Shown here piece by piece: positions 1 through 7,929 of a stretch of DNA of 64,000 nucleotides (positions are counted from its first letter, which is position 1; each line of letters opens with the position of its first letter). The stretch lies in contig DAIMYJ010000002.1 of NCBI GenBank assembly GCA_036734545.1, positions 1 to 64,000 of the forward strand, read 5' to 3'. A program made the translations under genes and the position numbers. The DNA is from UBA7236 sp036734545 (lineage in GTDB: Bacteria > Bacteroidota > Bacteroidia > Chitinophagales > BACL12). The notes under the pieces are model-generated. The model worked only from the letters and a program-made list of their open reading frames with translations. It made no database searches and had not been told where the DNA came from.

Positions 1-30
1 AAAAAAAAGAGGCAGCCATTAGCTGCCTCA
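1..30 (-). terminator. Rho-independent terminator of fabI
   Basis: An 8-bp perfect stem (9-16 with 22-29), a 5-nt loop and eight U residues on the minus strand lie 25 bp past the fabI stop. Confidence 0.85.
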
Positions 31-54
31 GTAATTATATTCAGATCGATTTAC

Positions 55-879
55 TCAGGATCCGCTTTCATTGCTCAGCATATCCATGATCTCCTGACTT
101 ACGCCTACAGAACTGAATCCGCCGTCGTGATACAGGTTTTGCATGGTGATCATGCGGCTCATGTCACTGAACAGGAACACACAGTAATCGGCACAGGCAT
201 CTGCAGTAGCATTACCCAATGGAGATAATTTATCTGCATAGTTGAAGAAGGCATCAAAACCTTTAACACCACTGCCGGCTGTTGTCCAGGTAGGTGATTG
301 AGATATCGTGTTCACACGTACTTTCTTCGATTTGCCATAGTGATAGCCGAAGCTGCGTGCAATACTTTCCAGCGTAGCCTTCGCTTCCGCCATATCGCTA
401 TAGGAAGGGAAGGTGCGCTGCGCGGCGATATAAGTAAGACCAACCACGCTGCCCCATTCGCTGATGGCATCTTTTTGATAGGCCACCTGCATCACCTTAT
501 GGAACGATACCGCCGATACATCCAGCGTCTTCATTAAGAAGTCATAGCTGAGGTCGGTATACGGGCGACTTTTCCGCACATTGGGGCTCATGCCTATGGA
601 ATGCAGGATGAAGTCGATCTTGCCGCCCAGCACTTCCATGGAACGGTCGATCAGCTTTTCCAGATCTTCCACTACCGTAGCATCGGCAGGGATGATCTCG
701 GTCTTGCAGCGTTCAGCTAATTGGTTGATGGCACCCATGCGCATGGCGATAGGTGCATTGGTGAGCGTAAAGGTGGCGCCTTCAGCATAACATTTCTCTG
801 CCACCTTCCAGGCTATGGAACTTTCATCCAGTGCGCCAAAAATGATTCCGCGCTTACCTTTTAACAGATTGTGTGACAT
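55..879 (-). CDS. fabI: Enoyl-[acyl-carrier-protein] reductase (NADH), FabI
   Basis: This cytoplasmic enzyme carries out the last, NADH-dependent reduction of each fatty-acid elongation cycle. The 274-aa length is normal for FabI. It belongs to the short-chain dehydrogenase fold but has the FabI-type active site: Tyr150 in GLTY and Tyr160-x6-Lys167 in SYSDMAEAK. The N-terminal nucleotide-binding stretch GIIFGALDESSIAW is the FabI form of the Rossmann glycine motif, and the LHSIGMSPN segment fits the family's 'HSIAFAP' region. The gene is monocistronic, with its own terminator immediately downstream. The start at 879 gives the standard N-terminus, which opens with MSHNLLKGKRG. The active-site Tyr pattern argues against other SDR enzymes. 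Confidence 0.95.
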   Translation of the reverse strand: MSHNLLKGKRGIIFGALDESSIAWKVAEKCYAEGATFTLTNAPIAMRMGAINQLAERCKTEIIPADATVVEDLEKLIDRSMEVLGGKIDFILHSIGMSPNVRKSRPYTDLSYDFLMKTLDVSAVSFHKVMQVAYQKDAISEWGSVVGLTYIAAQRTFPSYSDMAEAKATLESIARSFGYHYGKSKKVRVNTISQSPTWTTAGSGVKGFDAFFNYADKLSPLGNATADACADYCVFLFSDMSRMITMQNLYHDGGFSSVGVSQEIMDMLSNESGS

Positions 880-1041
880 TGTCGGGTGTATCTTGTGAGC
901 TGCTAAATTAGGGATATTTGGTCAATTACCGGCAGCCCCACCCGGGCGCTATCCAACGACATTCCTTCCCGCGGATCGCTGCATGCGGCGACCGGAGAGG
1001 GGAGAAAATGAAAGCAGGGAAATGGAGGGATGGACCCGGGG

Positions 1042-1563
1042 TTATTTTTTGATCTTCACCCGGTTCTTTTTCACCTTGCGGCGTTCGTAGGCGATATCCT
1101 TGTATCGGTAGGCGAGCATGAGCATGGCCGCCTGCACCTCATCTTTGCTCTGGGGTGTATCCGAGATACTGTAAGACCCCTTCTGGTTGATGCCGGTGAG
1201 TTTATCGCCCTGGAAAATATACCTGCCGGTATAGGTCACCTTGACCGTATCCGGGTCAACCTTAGGCTCGGCATTGGCATTATATAGCTTCTGGGTTTCG
1301 TTCACCAGCGTTATGCTGTCGTTCCAGTAGTAGTAATCGCGGGTCACCTCCCCGAAATTGAATCCGAACCAGGTCTCGATCTTATAGATGCTGTCGTTCT
1401 TGAAATAGGCCTTCAGGGAAGCGCCGCGTTCAGGCATGCTGTTCACAAAGCTGGAGTCCGTGATCAGGATATAGTAGTGTTTACGCACCTTTCCGGACTG
1501 CGCCTGCAGTGCAGTGGCGCCGGTAAAACACAATATGGCAAGGAGGAGAATTCGGATGTTCAT
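1042..1563 (-). CDS. Secreted protein of unknown function
   Basis: I do not recognise this 173-aa protein. Residues 1-21 form a clear signal peptide (basic MNIR, a hydrophobic core, cleavage after LQAQ), so the product is exported, probably to the periplasm. The mature part is rich in Tyr and in charged residues and ends in a strongly basic tail (ERRKVKKNRVKIKK), which could bind an anionic surface or polymer. There are no cysteines after the signal peptide, no lipobox and no T9SS tail. It is transcribed divergently from the oxidase subunit III-like gene across only 51 bp. A TAnnTTTG element at 1572-1579 lies 8 bp from its start codon, which would give a very short or absent leader. Confidence 0.7.
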   Translation of the reverse strand: MNIRILLLAILCFTGATALQAQSGKVRKHYYILITDSSFVNSMPERGASLKAYFKNDSIYKIETWFGFNFGEVTRDYYYWNDSITLVNETQKLYNANAEPKVDPDTVKVTYTGRYIFQGDKLTGINQKGSYSISDTPQSKDEVQAAMLMLAYRYKDIAYERRKVKKNRVKIKK

Positions 1564-1571
1564 GCAGCAAA

Positions 1572-1579
1572 CAAAGTTA
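1572..1579 (-). promoter_or_regulatory. Bacteroidota -7 element (TAACTTTG) for the 1042-1563 gene
   Basis: This is an exact TAnnTTTG match on the minus strand, 8 bp from the start codon at 1563. No clear -33 TTTG partner is seen at the usual 19-21 bp spacing. Confidence 0.5.
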
Positions 1580-1602
1580 ATCGTTTAATTGTTACCAACT
1601 CG

Positions 1603-1610
1603 TAATTTTG
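1603..1610 (+). promoter_or_regulatory. Bacteroidota -7 element (TAATTTTG) for the oxidase subunit III-like gene
   Basis: This exact TAnnTTTG match ends 4 bp before the ATG at 1615, so the predicted transcript starts on or next to the start codon. It is arranged back-to-back with the element at 1572-1579. Confidence 0.5.
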
Positions 1611-1614
1611 TTCA

Positions 1615-2226
1615 ATGGCTCAGGGCAGGCATAATACCGAAGAAGCTCCATTCCGTTCGCTTCGAAATCCAACGGTTTTGATCGTGGATATGCTGCTGGC
1701 CAGTATCGTGATCTTTTTTCTTGGGATAACGTATGGATATGTGGCAAGGTTGGGAAGTGCGTGGACCGACTTCAGACTGCCCAAGGTGTTTTGGCTGAGC
1801 ACGTTGAGTATCCTGATGGTGAGTTTTTTTCTCCGGCATGTACTGGAAGCCTATGACAGGGATCAGGTAACTACATTGAAACGCAAGATAGCGCTGGCTT
1901 TTGCCGCCGCACTCATCTTTTCCGCATGTCAGGTGGCAGGCTGGCTGCAGCTGCGCGATCAGGGACTGCTTATCGATACGGCCAATTCGGTGTCGTACGT
2001 TTACATCCTTACCGGACTCCATATACTCCACGTTTTGCTGGGGCTGATATTCCTCATGGTTGCGGCATTTCGCATCAACAGGCACACAGCTACCGGCGTG
2101 CAGGCGCTGTTGTATTTTTCTGATCCCCTGCGCCGCGATCGACTGAAACTGCTTACGCATTACTGGCATACCATCGATTTTCTCTGGGTGTTGTTATTTC
2201 TGGCATTTCTCTTCAATCATACCTGA
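1615..2226 (+). CDS. Heme-copper (cytochrome c) oxidase subunit III-like membrane protein
   Basis: This 203-aa protein has five predicted transmembrane helices (about 21-45, 59-80, 91-112, 125-150 and 180-200), the layout of short bacterial CtaE/CyoC-type subunit III. The diagnostic motifs are the HILHVLLGL helix and the C-terminal THYWHTIDFLWVLLF, which matches the conserved W-H-x-x-D-x-x-W signature of the family. Subunit III stabilises the oxidase and is not redox-active. No other oxidase subunit or heme A gene is nearby, so this is an orphan copy whose partner complex cannot be named. The gene runs convergently towards the 2307-2729 gene and shares a bidirectional terminator with it. Confidence 0.85.
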   Translation: MAQGRHNTEEAPFRSLRNPTVLIVDMLLASIVIFFLGITYGYVARLGSAWTDFRLPKVFWLSTLSILMVSFFLRHVLEAYDRDQVTTLKRKIALAFAAALIFSACQVAGWLQLRDQGLLIDTANSVSYVYILTGLHILHVLLGLIFLMVAAFRINRHTATGVQALLYFSDPLRRDRLKLLTHYWHTIDFLWVLLFLAFLFNHT

Positions 2227-2230
2227 AATA

Positions 2231-2272
2231 AAAAAGCCCCCGCACTCTGAGAGAATGCTGAGGGGCTTGTTT
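2231..2272. terminator. Bidirectional terminator between convergent genes
   Basis: The arms AAGCCCC (2234-2240) and GGGGCTT (2262-2268) are flanked by an A-run on the left and a T-rich stretch on the right. The hairpin would serve both the subunit III gene and the Lys/Ala/His-rich gene. Confidence 0.7.
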
Positions 2273-2306
2273 CACTCCTTAACCAACTATTGTTTCTTGT
2301 CGCAGG

Positions 2307-2729
2307 TTATTCACCCTTGTGTTTATCGTGCTTGCGCTTCATTTTAGCTTTTGCCTCCTGCTTGCTGTCGGCATGCAGCTTGATCTCATCTTTGTGCGCA
2401 GCGATCTTTTCCTTCTTGGCGTCCTGCTTGTGGTCGGCATGCGCATCAGCGGCATGTGCTTTTACCTCTTCTTTGGTAGCACCATGTTCGCGGATCTCAC
2501 TTTCATGTGCCTTTACTTTGGCTTTCGCAGGTTTCGTGCCTTTCATCTTGGCGCCGGCGGCAGCTTTACTCTTGGCCTGGTCAACCGCGATCGCTTTCCG
2601 CATCTCCGGTGACTTTTTCTTCACTTCTGTCTTCTCGGTTTTGCTGTCGGCAGCCGGTGCGGTTTGGGCATACAGGTTGCCAAGTCCGATCAGGAGGGCA
2701 ACGCTCAGGGTTAACATCAGCTTTTTCAT
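2307..2729 (-). CDS. Small exported Lys/Ala/His-rich low-complexity protein
   Basis: I do not recognise a family for this 140-aa protein. It has a clean signal peptide (1-21, MKKLMLTLSVALLIGLGNLYA, cleaved near AQT). The mature part is almost entirely Lys, Ala, Glu, Asp and His with no aromatic core, and recurring blocks such as KAHxxD, AHADHK and KIAAHKDEIKLHAD. Spacing of the charged residues suggests a long amphipathic helix. The many His (roughly one in ten residues) could bind metal or act as a pH-responsive polyanion/polycation, but this is inference only. A stop-free frame on the opposite strand over this gene is explained by the composition and is not a gene. It ends before the shared terminator at 2231-2272. 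Confidence 0.7.
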   Translation of the reverse strand: MKKLMLTLSVALLIGLGNLYAQTAPAADSKTEKTEVKKKSPEMRKAIAVDQAKSKAAAGAKMKGTKPAKAKVKAHESEIREHGATKEEVKAHAADAHADHKQDAKKEKIAAHKDEIKLHADSKQEAKAKMKRKHDKHKGE

Positions 2730-2867
2730 AACTTGTTATTTTGTTTTACTGTTTGCAGATAGGATTTCCAAAACCGTGCCAAGAACTGTTAAAGGACTTT
2801 TAAAAACCGGCGCAACCCGCGCTGCAGGCAGGCCTCAGCCATTTTTTTAATTCTCCTTCTTACTCGC

Positions 2868-2875
2868 TACCTTTG
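2868..2875 (+). promoter_or_regulatory. Bacteroidota -7 element (TACCTTTG) for tRNA-Pro
   Basis: This exact TAnnTTTG match ends 14 bp before the tRNA 5' end and is preceded by a T-run around 2842-2848 at about the -33 position. Confidence 0.6.
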
Positions 2876-2889
2876 CACCTCGGTCGATT

Positions 2890-2966
2890 CGGGATGTAGC
2901 TCAGCCCGGTAGAGCACACGTCTGGGGGGCGTGGGGTCGCAAGTTCAAATCTTGTCATCCCGACCA
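2890..2966 (+). tRNA. tRNA-Pro (anticodon GGG)
   Basis: The 77-nt cloverleaf has acceptor arms CGGGATG and CATCCCG with the CCA end encoded. The anticodon arm is CACGT-loop-GCGTG with loop CTGGGGG, placing GGG at 34-36. The TTCAAAT T-loop is present. The unusual C1 start is typical of bacterial tRNA-Pro. Confidence 0.95.
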
Positions 2967-2968
2967 AC

Positions 2969-2995
2969 AAGCTGCCAAAAGGCAGCTTTTTTTTT
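2969..2995 (+). terminator. Terminator of tRNA-Pro
   Basis: AAGCTGCC-AAAA-GGCAGCTT forms a perfect 8-bp stem followed by a run of T directly behind the tRNA CCA end. Confidence 0.85.
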
Positions 2996-3111
2996 GCGCA
3001 GCGGAAGGCTGAACGCCTGTCGGTACAATGCCCCGGCACCCAACAGGTAAGCATAAGGCCTCTACTTGCGGCAGGAATACTATTTTTACGTCAATATCAG
3101 TTTATCACCAC

Positions 3112-5145
3112 ATGCAATTCGTGTATCCCGCCTTTTTATTCGGACTTGCCGCCCTGGCGATTCCGGTGGTGATCCATCTGTTCAATTTCCGTCGGTTCAA
3201 GACCGTGTATTTTACCAATGTGCGCTTCCTGAAACAGGTGCAGGAGGAAACAGCTACCAAGAACCGGCTCAAACATTTGTTGGTGTTATTCGCCCGTCTG
3301 CTGGCCATCGCATTCCTCGTATTCGCATTTGCGCAGCCATTCATCCCGTCGCCAACCGCTGAACAGGAATCGGTGACGAGGGCAGTAAGTATATATCTCG
3401 ACAATTCCTTCAGCATGGAGTCTGAAGTGGATGACGAACGACTGATCGATGTGGCAAAGCGCAAAGCGGAAGAGATCGTGCAGGGATATAGTGTGGATGA
3501 TCGCTTTCAATTGATCACGAATGATCTCGAGGCTAAACATCAACGCCTGGTGAGCAGGGATGAGATGATACAACTGATCGCTGAGGTGCAGGTGAGTCCT
3601 GTATCCAGACCCTTGCAGGAGATCGTTGACCGTCAGCGCGACGTCCTGAACCGCGCATCCGATAAAGCGGCACATATCAGCTACCTGCTCAGCGATTTTC
3701 AAAAGAATGCCGGAACATTCGAGAACGATACCACCATTGCCTATAATCTGATACCGCTGACGCAAAAAGCGGCGCGCAATGTGGCCGTAGATTCGATATG
3801 GTTCGTTTCTCCGGTGCAAATGCTGAATCAGCCTGTGCAATTATGTGTGCGCCTCCGCAACTTCGGAGAAGCTGACATGGAAAATGTGCCGGTCACACTG
3901 AAATTGAACGATCAGATCAAAGCGATCGCCGATCTGTCGGTGCCGGCCATGGGAAAAACCACTGATACACTGTCGTTCTCGCTGAGCGAGGGTGGATGGT
4001 ACAGCGGAGAGATATCCCTTAAGGATTATCCGGTAACATTTGACGACCTGTTCTTTTTTTCATTCAGACCGGTCGATAGAATTTCGGTCCTGAGCATCAA
4101 CGGTCAGTTGGAGAATACTTTTATTCGCAGCCTTTTCGGCAACGATCAGATGTTTGCGCTGCAGAACAATGCAGCCAGCCAGATCGCTTTTTCCGAACTG
4201 ACAAATTACGACCTGATCATATTGAACGAATTGCCTGCGCTCTCCAACGGCCTTGCCGCTGCCCTGCAACAGCAACTCGAACGCGGCGCGAATGTGCTGA
4301 TCCTGCCTTCGTTGCAGATGGACGCACGATCGTTCGATGTATTATTGCAACCCGCACAGGCCGCCCTCTATGGTAACGTGTTCAACCGCAAGCGCCTGGT
4401 TTCTGATGTGAATACGGCCAACCCGGTGTTCGCTGATGTATTTGAAAAAGTGCCGCGCAACCTCGCCATGCCGTATGCCGCGCAAAGTTTTGAATTGCGC
4501 TCGAATGTGCAGACCCGCGAGGAGGCTTTATTACAGTTCACCGACCGGCTACCGATGCTGGCGAGATATCCGGCCTATCAGGGGTATCTGTTCTTATCGG
4601 CAGTGCCGCTCAACCGGGATATCACTGACCTGCCGGTGCAGGCCGGACTGTTTGCCCCGCTGATGTATAAAATGGCAGTGAGCAATACGCAGAAATTACC
4701 CCTGTACGCGAATATCGGTGAAGCCGGATGGATCGATCTGCCGGGTATGCAATTGCCGGGAGATGCGGTTATCCGTGTGAAGAATGAACAGGGTGAGTTC
4801 ATACCCGAGATTCGGCGGTCAGGTAACCGGCTGGCCGTTAACCTCAGCAGTTATGTGCAAACCGCCGGCATGTATTCGTTGATACCCGACAAAGGGGTAG
4901 GGCGCGGCGATCAGTTGCTGGCCATGAACTATAACCGCAGAGAATCCGATATGCAGTTCGCCGATGCACAGGCGCTGAGCGAACGGTATGATGCGGCCAA
5001 TATCACCGTGATCGATGACCCGGAGCGCAACCTCACGGGCATGGTCATGCAGATGGCTACCGGCACGCCCTTATGGAAGTTTTGTGTTATATTTGCCTTG
5101 GTTTTCCTTGCGGCAGAGATCCTGTTGATCCGCTTTATGCCGTAG
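3112..5145 (+). CDS. BatA-domain membrane protein with a degenerate vWA-like region
   Basis: This 677-aa protein opens with the aerotolerance-regulator N-terminal (BatA) signature: a first membrane helix (FLFGLAALAIPVVIHLF), the basic FRRFKTVYFTNVRFL segment, then a second helix at about 60-78. A von Willebrand A-like region follows with a possible MIDAS, DNSFS at about residue 100. A large extracytoplasmic region and a single C-terminal membrane helix ending MP complete it. I chose ATG 3112 because it gives the family N-terminus; the longer reading frame from 3028 adds 28 residues that do not look like the family. The gene starts the operon with the dihydroorotase-like gene 12 bp downstream. 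Members of this family are common in Bacteroidota, with roles inferred in envelope or stress functions but not established. Confidence 0.85.
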   Translation: MQFVYPAFLFGLAALAIPVVIHLFNFRRFKTVYFTNVRFLKQVQEETATKNRLKHLLVLFARLLAIAFLVFAFAQPFIPSPTAEQESVTRAVSIYLDNSFSMESEVDDERLIDVAKRKAEEIVQGYSVDDRFQLITNDLEAKHQRLVSRDEMIQLIAEVQVSPVSRPLQEIVDRQRDVLNRASDKAAHISYLLSDFQKNAGTFENDTTIAYNLIPLTQKAARNVAVDSIWFVSPVQMLNQPVQLCVRLRNFGEADMENVPVTLKLNDQIKAIADLSVPAMGKTTDTLSFSLSEGGWYSGEISLKDYPVTFDDLFFFSFRPVDRISVLSINGQLENTFIRSLFGNDQMFALQNNAASQIAFSELTNYDLIILNELPALSNGLAAALQQQLERGANVLILPSLQMDARSFDVLLQPAQAALYGNVFNRKRLVSDVNTANPVFADVFEKVPRNLAMPYAAQSFELRSNVQTREEALLQFTDRLPMLARYPAYQGYLFLSAVPLNRDITDLPVQAGLFAPLMYKMAVSNTQKLPLYANIGEAGWIDLPGMQLPGDAVIRVKNEQGEFIPEIRRSGNRLAVNLSSYVQTAGMYSLIPDKGVGRGDQLLAMNYNRRESDMQFADAQALSERYDAANITVIDDPERNLTGMVMQMATGTPLWKFCVIFALVFLAAEILLIRFMP

Positions 5146-5157
5146 TAAACTTTCGCC

Positions 5158-6417
5158 ATGCACTGCATCATCCAGGGAGCCACCATCATCGACCCCGCGT
5201 CAGCATTCCATCGCAAACAGGTTTCTATTCGTATTCAGGAAGGCAGTATCACTGAGATCGCCGAACAACTTTCGCCCAATGGCGCTGAAGTGCTCGTGGC
5301 ATCAGGTGCCTATGTGTCGCCGGGATGGATGGATATGCTCGCTGCTTTTGGTGACCCGGGCCATGAATACCGCGAAACCATCCCCTCCGGTTCTGCTGCC
5401 GCAGCTGCCGGCGGATTTACCGCTGTGGGCCTCATGCCCAATACGCAACCGGCCATTCACAGCAAGGCAGAAGTGGAGTATATCCGCAACCGCGCAGCTG
5501 CCGAACTCATCCATATCTATCCCTACGGTGCGATCACACATGATCGCGAAGGCAAAGACCTCACAGAGATATACGATATGCATGCTGCAGGTGCAGTAGC
5601 CTTCACCGATGCCGCTACCGCCATTCGCGATGCCGGTATCATGCTCCGCAGCCTGCAATATGTGAAGCCTTTTAACGGTGTCATCATCAACATACCGAAC
5701 GACCATAAACTGGTGGGCAATGCGAATGTGAATGAAGGTCAGATGAGTGTGCAGTTAGGCATGTATGGCATTCCCGATATCCTTGAGGAATTAATGGTGA
5801 TCCGCGATATTAAATTGGCGGAATACACCGGTTCACAGGTACACATTGGAGCGATCAGCAGTGCAAAGTCAGTGGCACATATTCGTGACGCCAAAAGCAA
5901 AGGCATTCAGGTAACTGCAGGAGTCGCTGCTTATCAATTGTACTTTGATGAATCAGAATTGCATGATTACAATGCGCATTTTAAAGTGAATCCGCCTCTG
6001 CGCACCGCTGCAGATAAAGAGGCCCTGCGCGCAGCCGTGCTGGATGGCACCATTGATGTGGTGTGCAGCTATCATCTGCCGCATGAGAATGACAGCAAGG
6101 ATGTGGAATTTGAATATGCTGCGTTTGGCATGGCATCCCTGGAAGCAGCTTTCGGTGCTGCAGGTATGTCCCTGCAAATGACACCCGAAGTATGGGTGGA
6201 ACGCGCGGCCATCCGCCCACGCACCATCCTGCAGATCCCCGTACCAACGGTTGCGGTTGGCAATGCTGCAGAATTGACCGTATTTGATACGCATACCTCC
6301 TGGGTATTCTCCGCCGGTGATGTGCGGTCTAAAGGTTCTAACAATCCGTTCGTTGGCCGTGCCATGCAGGGTAAAGTCCTCGGCATCGTTAACAAAGGAC
6401 GATATAAATGGTATTGA
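5158..6417 (+). CDS. Catalytically inactive dihydroorotase homologue (pseudo-DHOase)
   Basis: The 419-aa length and overall sequence are those of class I dihydroorotase (third step of pyrimidine synthesis): the N-terminal amidohydrolase strand region, MPNTQPA at 93-99, MNEG-like VNEG at 191-194, and the C-terminal GNAAELTVFD. However, the metal ligands are gone. The DxHxHLRxPG motif reads D59-MLAAFGD-P-G, so both His (61, 63) are Leu and Ala. The His of the AHCED motif is Ile179, the His of CHVS is Ala232, and the Asp of TDHAPH is Tyr305. Only Asp151 (AFTDAA) remains. The known parallel is the inactive PyrC' of Pseudomonas, which assembles aspartate carbamoyltransferase. It lies between a BatA-domain gene and a DUF4199/glycosyltransferase group, with no pyr gene nearby. 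Confidence 0.88.
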   Translation: MHCIIQGATIIDPASAFHRKQVSIRIQEGSITEIAEQLSPNGAEVLVASGAYVSPGWMDMLAAFGDPGHEYRETIPSGSAAAAAGGFTAVGLMPNTQPAIHSKAEVEYIRNRAAAELIHIYPYGAITHDREGKDLTEIYDMHAAGAVAFTDAATAIRDAGIMLRSLQYVKPFNGVIINIPNDHKLVGNANVNEGQMSVQLGMYGIPDILEELMVIRDIKLAEYTGSQVHIGAISSAKSVAHIRDAKSKGIQVTAGVAAYQLYFDESELHDYNAHFKVNPPLRTAADKEALRAAVLDGTIDVVCSYHLPHENDSKDVEFEYAAFGMASLEAAFGAAGMSLQMTPEVWVERAAIRPRTILQIPVPTVAVGNAAELTVFDTHTSWVFSAGDVRSKGSNNPFVGRAMQGKVLGIVNKGRYKWY

Positions 6418-6418
6418 T

Positions 6419-6973
6419 ATGGAAAATCACATCGACCAACCCGAGATACAACAGCATGAACCCGATCTGGGCGTGCGCTCCAAAGTGATCCTGCGGAATG
6501 GAACTGTATTTGCCATGCTGCTGATCATCATCATGCTGGTAACGCACATGTTCCGCGCCGATCTCAGCGAGCATACACAACGTATCGCCTGGGGTGAATA
6601 CGGGTTGCTGCTGGTGGCGATCATCGTTACGCAGCTGGACCTTCGTGCAAGGGTGTATGATGGCCGCATTTTATTTGGTCAGGCATTCACCTCCGGCATG
6701 TTGTTCGTTGCCTATGTGGCCGCTGTTTTTTCAGTGTTCACACTGGTGTTCTACCTGTTCATCGGACCGGGGGTGCTGGATGAAATGGTGGTGATCGCGG
6801 AGAACAGTTTGCGTGAACGCGGACTGACCGAGGATCAGATCGATGCACAGATGCAGTTTTCCGAGAAAATATTTACACCGGTGGGCATGTTCATCATGGT
6901 CATTATCGGATATTTATTCGTGGGTACTATCATGAGCCTTATTGCCTCCCTGTTCACCCAACGCAACCGCTGA
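6419..6973 (+). CDS. DUF4199-family four-helix membrane protein
   Basis: This 184-aa protein has a polar N-terminus and four predicted membrane helices (about 30-47, 58-74, 85-115 and 150-180). A soluble loop, rich in Glu/Asp and containing LRERGLTEDQIDAQM, lies between helices three and four. That helix-loop pattern and the position before a dolichyl-phosphate-type GT2 fit the DUF4199 family of Bacteroidota; function unknown. I chose ATG 6419, one base after the preceding stop, over a longer upstream frame that would overlap the dihydroorotase-like gene. Its stop overlaps the next start (TGATG at 6971-6975), so translation is probably coupled. Confidence 0.8.
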   Translation: MENHIDQPEIQQHEPDLGVRSKVILRNGTVFAMLLIIIMLVTHMFRADLSEHTQRIAWGEYGLLLVAIIVTQLDLRARVYDGRILFGQAFTSGMLFVAYVAAVFSVFTLVFYLFIGPGVLDEMVVIAENSLRERGLTEDQIDAQMQFSEKIFTPVGMFIMVIIGYLFVGTIMSLIASLFTQRNR

Positions 6974-7929
6974 TGCAGATATCTGTTGTCATACCCTTAC
7001 TCAACGAGGAAGAAAGCCTGCCTGAACTCGCGCAGTGGATACGCCGCGTGATGCAGGAGCAGGGATTCTCCTGGGAGGTGATATTCGTGGATGACGGCAG
7101 CAGGGACAACAGCTGGAAAGTGATCACCCAATTGCATACCGATGATCCCGGCTTCAAAGGCATCCGCTTCCGCCGCAATTACGGCAAATCGGCTGCCCTC
7201 AACGAGGGATTCGCCATGGCACAGGGTGATGTGGTGATCACCATGGATGCCGATATGCAGGATAGTCCGGATGAGATACCGGCACTCTATCGCATGATCG
7301 CCGACGAAGGATATGACATGGTGAGCGGATGGAAGAAAAGAAGGCATGACCCCATCGGTAAGACCATCCCCAGTAAATTCTTCAACTGGACAACCGCACG
7401 TATCACCGGCATTCAATTGCACGATTTTAACTGCGGTTTGAAAGCGTATCGCAATATCGTTGTGAAAAGTATCGAAGTGTACGGTGAGATGCACCGCTAT
7501 ATTCCACAGATCGCCAAAACAGCAGGCTTTTATAAGATCGGTGAGAAAGTGGTGGAGCATCGCGCACGCAAATACGGATACAGCAAATTCGGATGGGAAC
7601 GATTTATGAAAGGGTTTCTCGACCTCACCTCCATCATGTTCGTGAGTAAGTTCGGGAAGAAACCCATGCACCTGTTCGGCACCTTCGGATTCTTATCCTT
7701 CCTTACCGGTGGTATCATCACCATCTGGCTGATCGTGGAGAAGCTCATCAAACTGAACGCCGGAGAGAAATACCGCCAGATCACGGACCAGCCGCTGTTC
7801 TATATTGCCCTGGTGGCCATGGTCGTTGGTGTGCAGTTGTTTGTGGGCGGCTTTCTTGGAGAACTCATCTCCCGTAACAGCCCCGATCGCAACCAGTATC
7901 AGATCGATCAACGATTGGGTGATCCATGA
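6973..7929 (+). CDS. Family 2 glycosyltransferase (DPM1/ArnC-like) with C-terminal membrane helices
   Basis: This 318-aa protein has a GT-A fold: ISVVIPLLNEEESL at the N-terminus, FVDDGSRDNS (nucleotide binding), and the metal/nucleotide motif MDADMQDSPDEI at about residues 91-102. Two membrane helices (about 233-258 and 273-295) anchor it, as in polyprenyl-phosphate glycosyltransferases such as ArnC, GtrB and DPMS. The likely reaction is transfer of a sugar from a nucleotide donor to undecaprenyl phosphate on the cytoplasmic face; the sugar cannot be told. It overlaps the next gene by ATGA (7926-7929). Confidence 0.9.
   Translation: MQISVVIPLLNEEESLPELAQWIRRVMQEQGFSWEVIFVDDGSRDNSWKVITQLHTDDPGFKGIRFRRNYGKSAALNEGFAMAQGDVVITMDADMQDSPDEIPALYRMIADEGYDMVSGWKKRRHDPIGKTIPSKFFNWTTARITGIQLHDFNCGLKAYRNIVVKSIEVYGEMHRYIPQIAKTAGFYKIGEKVVEHRARKYGYSKFGWERFMKGFLDLTSIMFVSKFGKKPMHLFGTFGFLSFLTGGIITIWLIVEKLIKLNAGEKYRQITDQPLFYIALVAMVVGVQLFVGGFLGELISRNSPDRNQYQIDQRLGDP

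Noticed and set aside
2290..2850. A hydrophobic 186-codon plus-strand frame over the Lys/Ala/His-rich gene
   Set aside because: It is the reverse complement of a Lys/Ala-rich coding sequence, which reads as Leu/Cys/Ala. The minus-strand frame has a signal peptide and a proper terminator.
3028..3111. N-terminal extension of the BatA-domain protein
   Set aside because: The extra 28 residues overlap the region behind the tRNA-Pro terminator and do not resemble the family start, which begins at ATG 3112.
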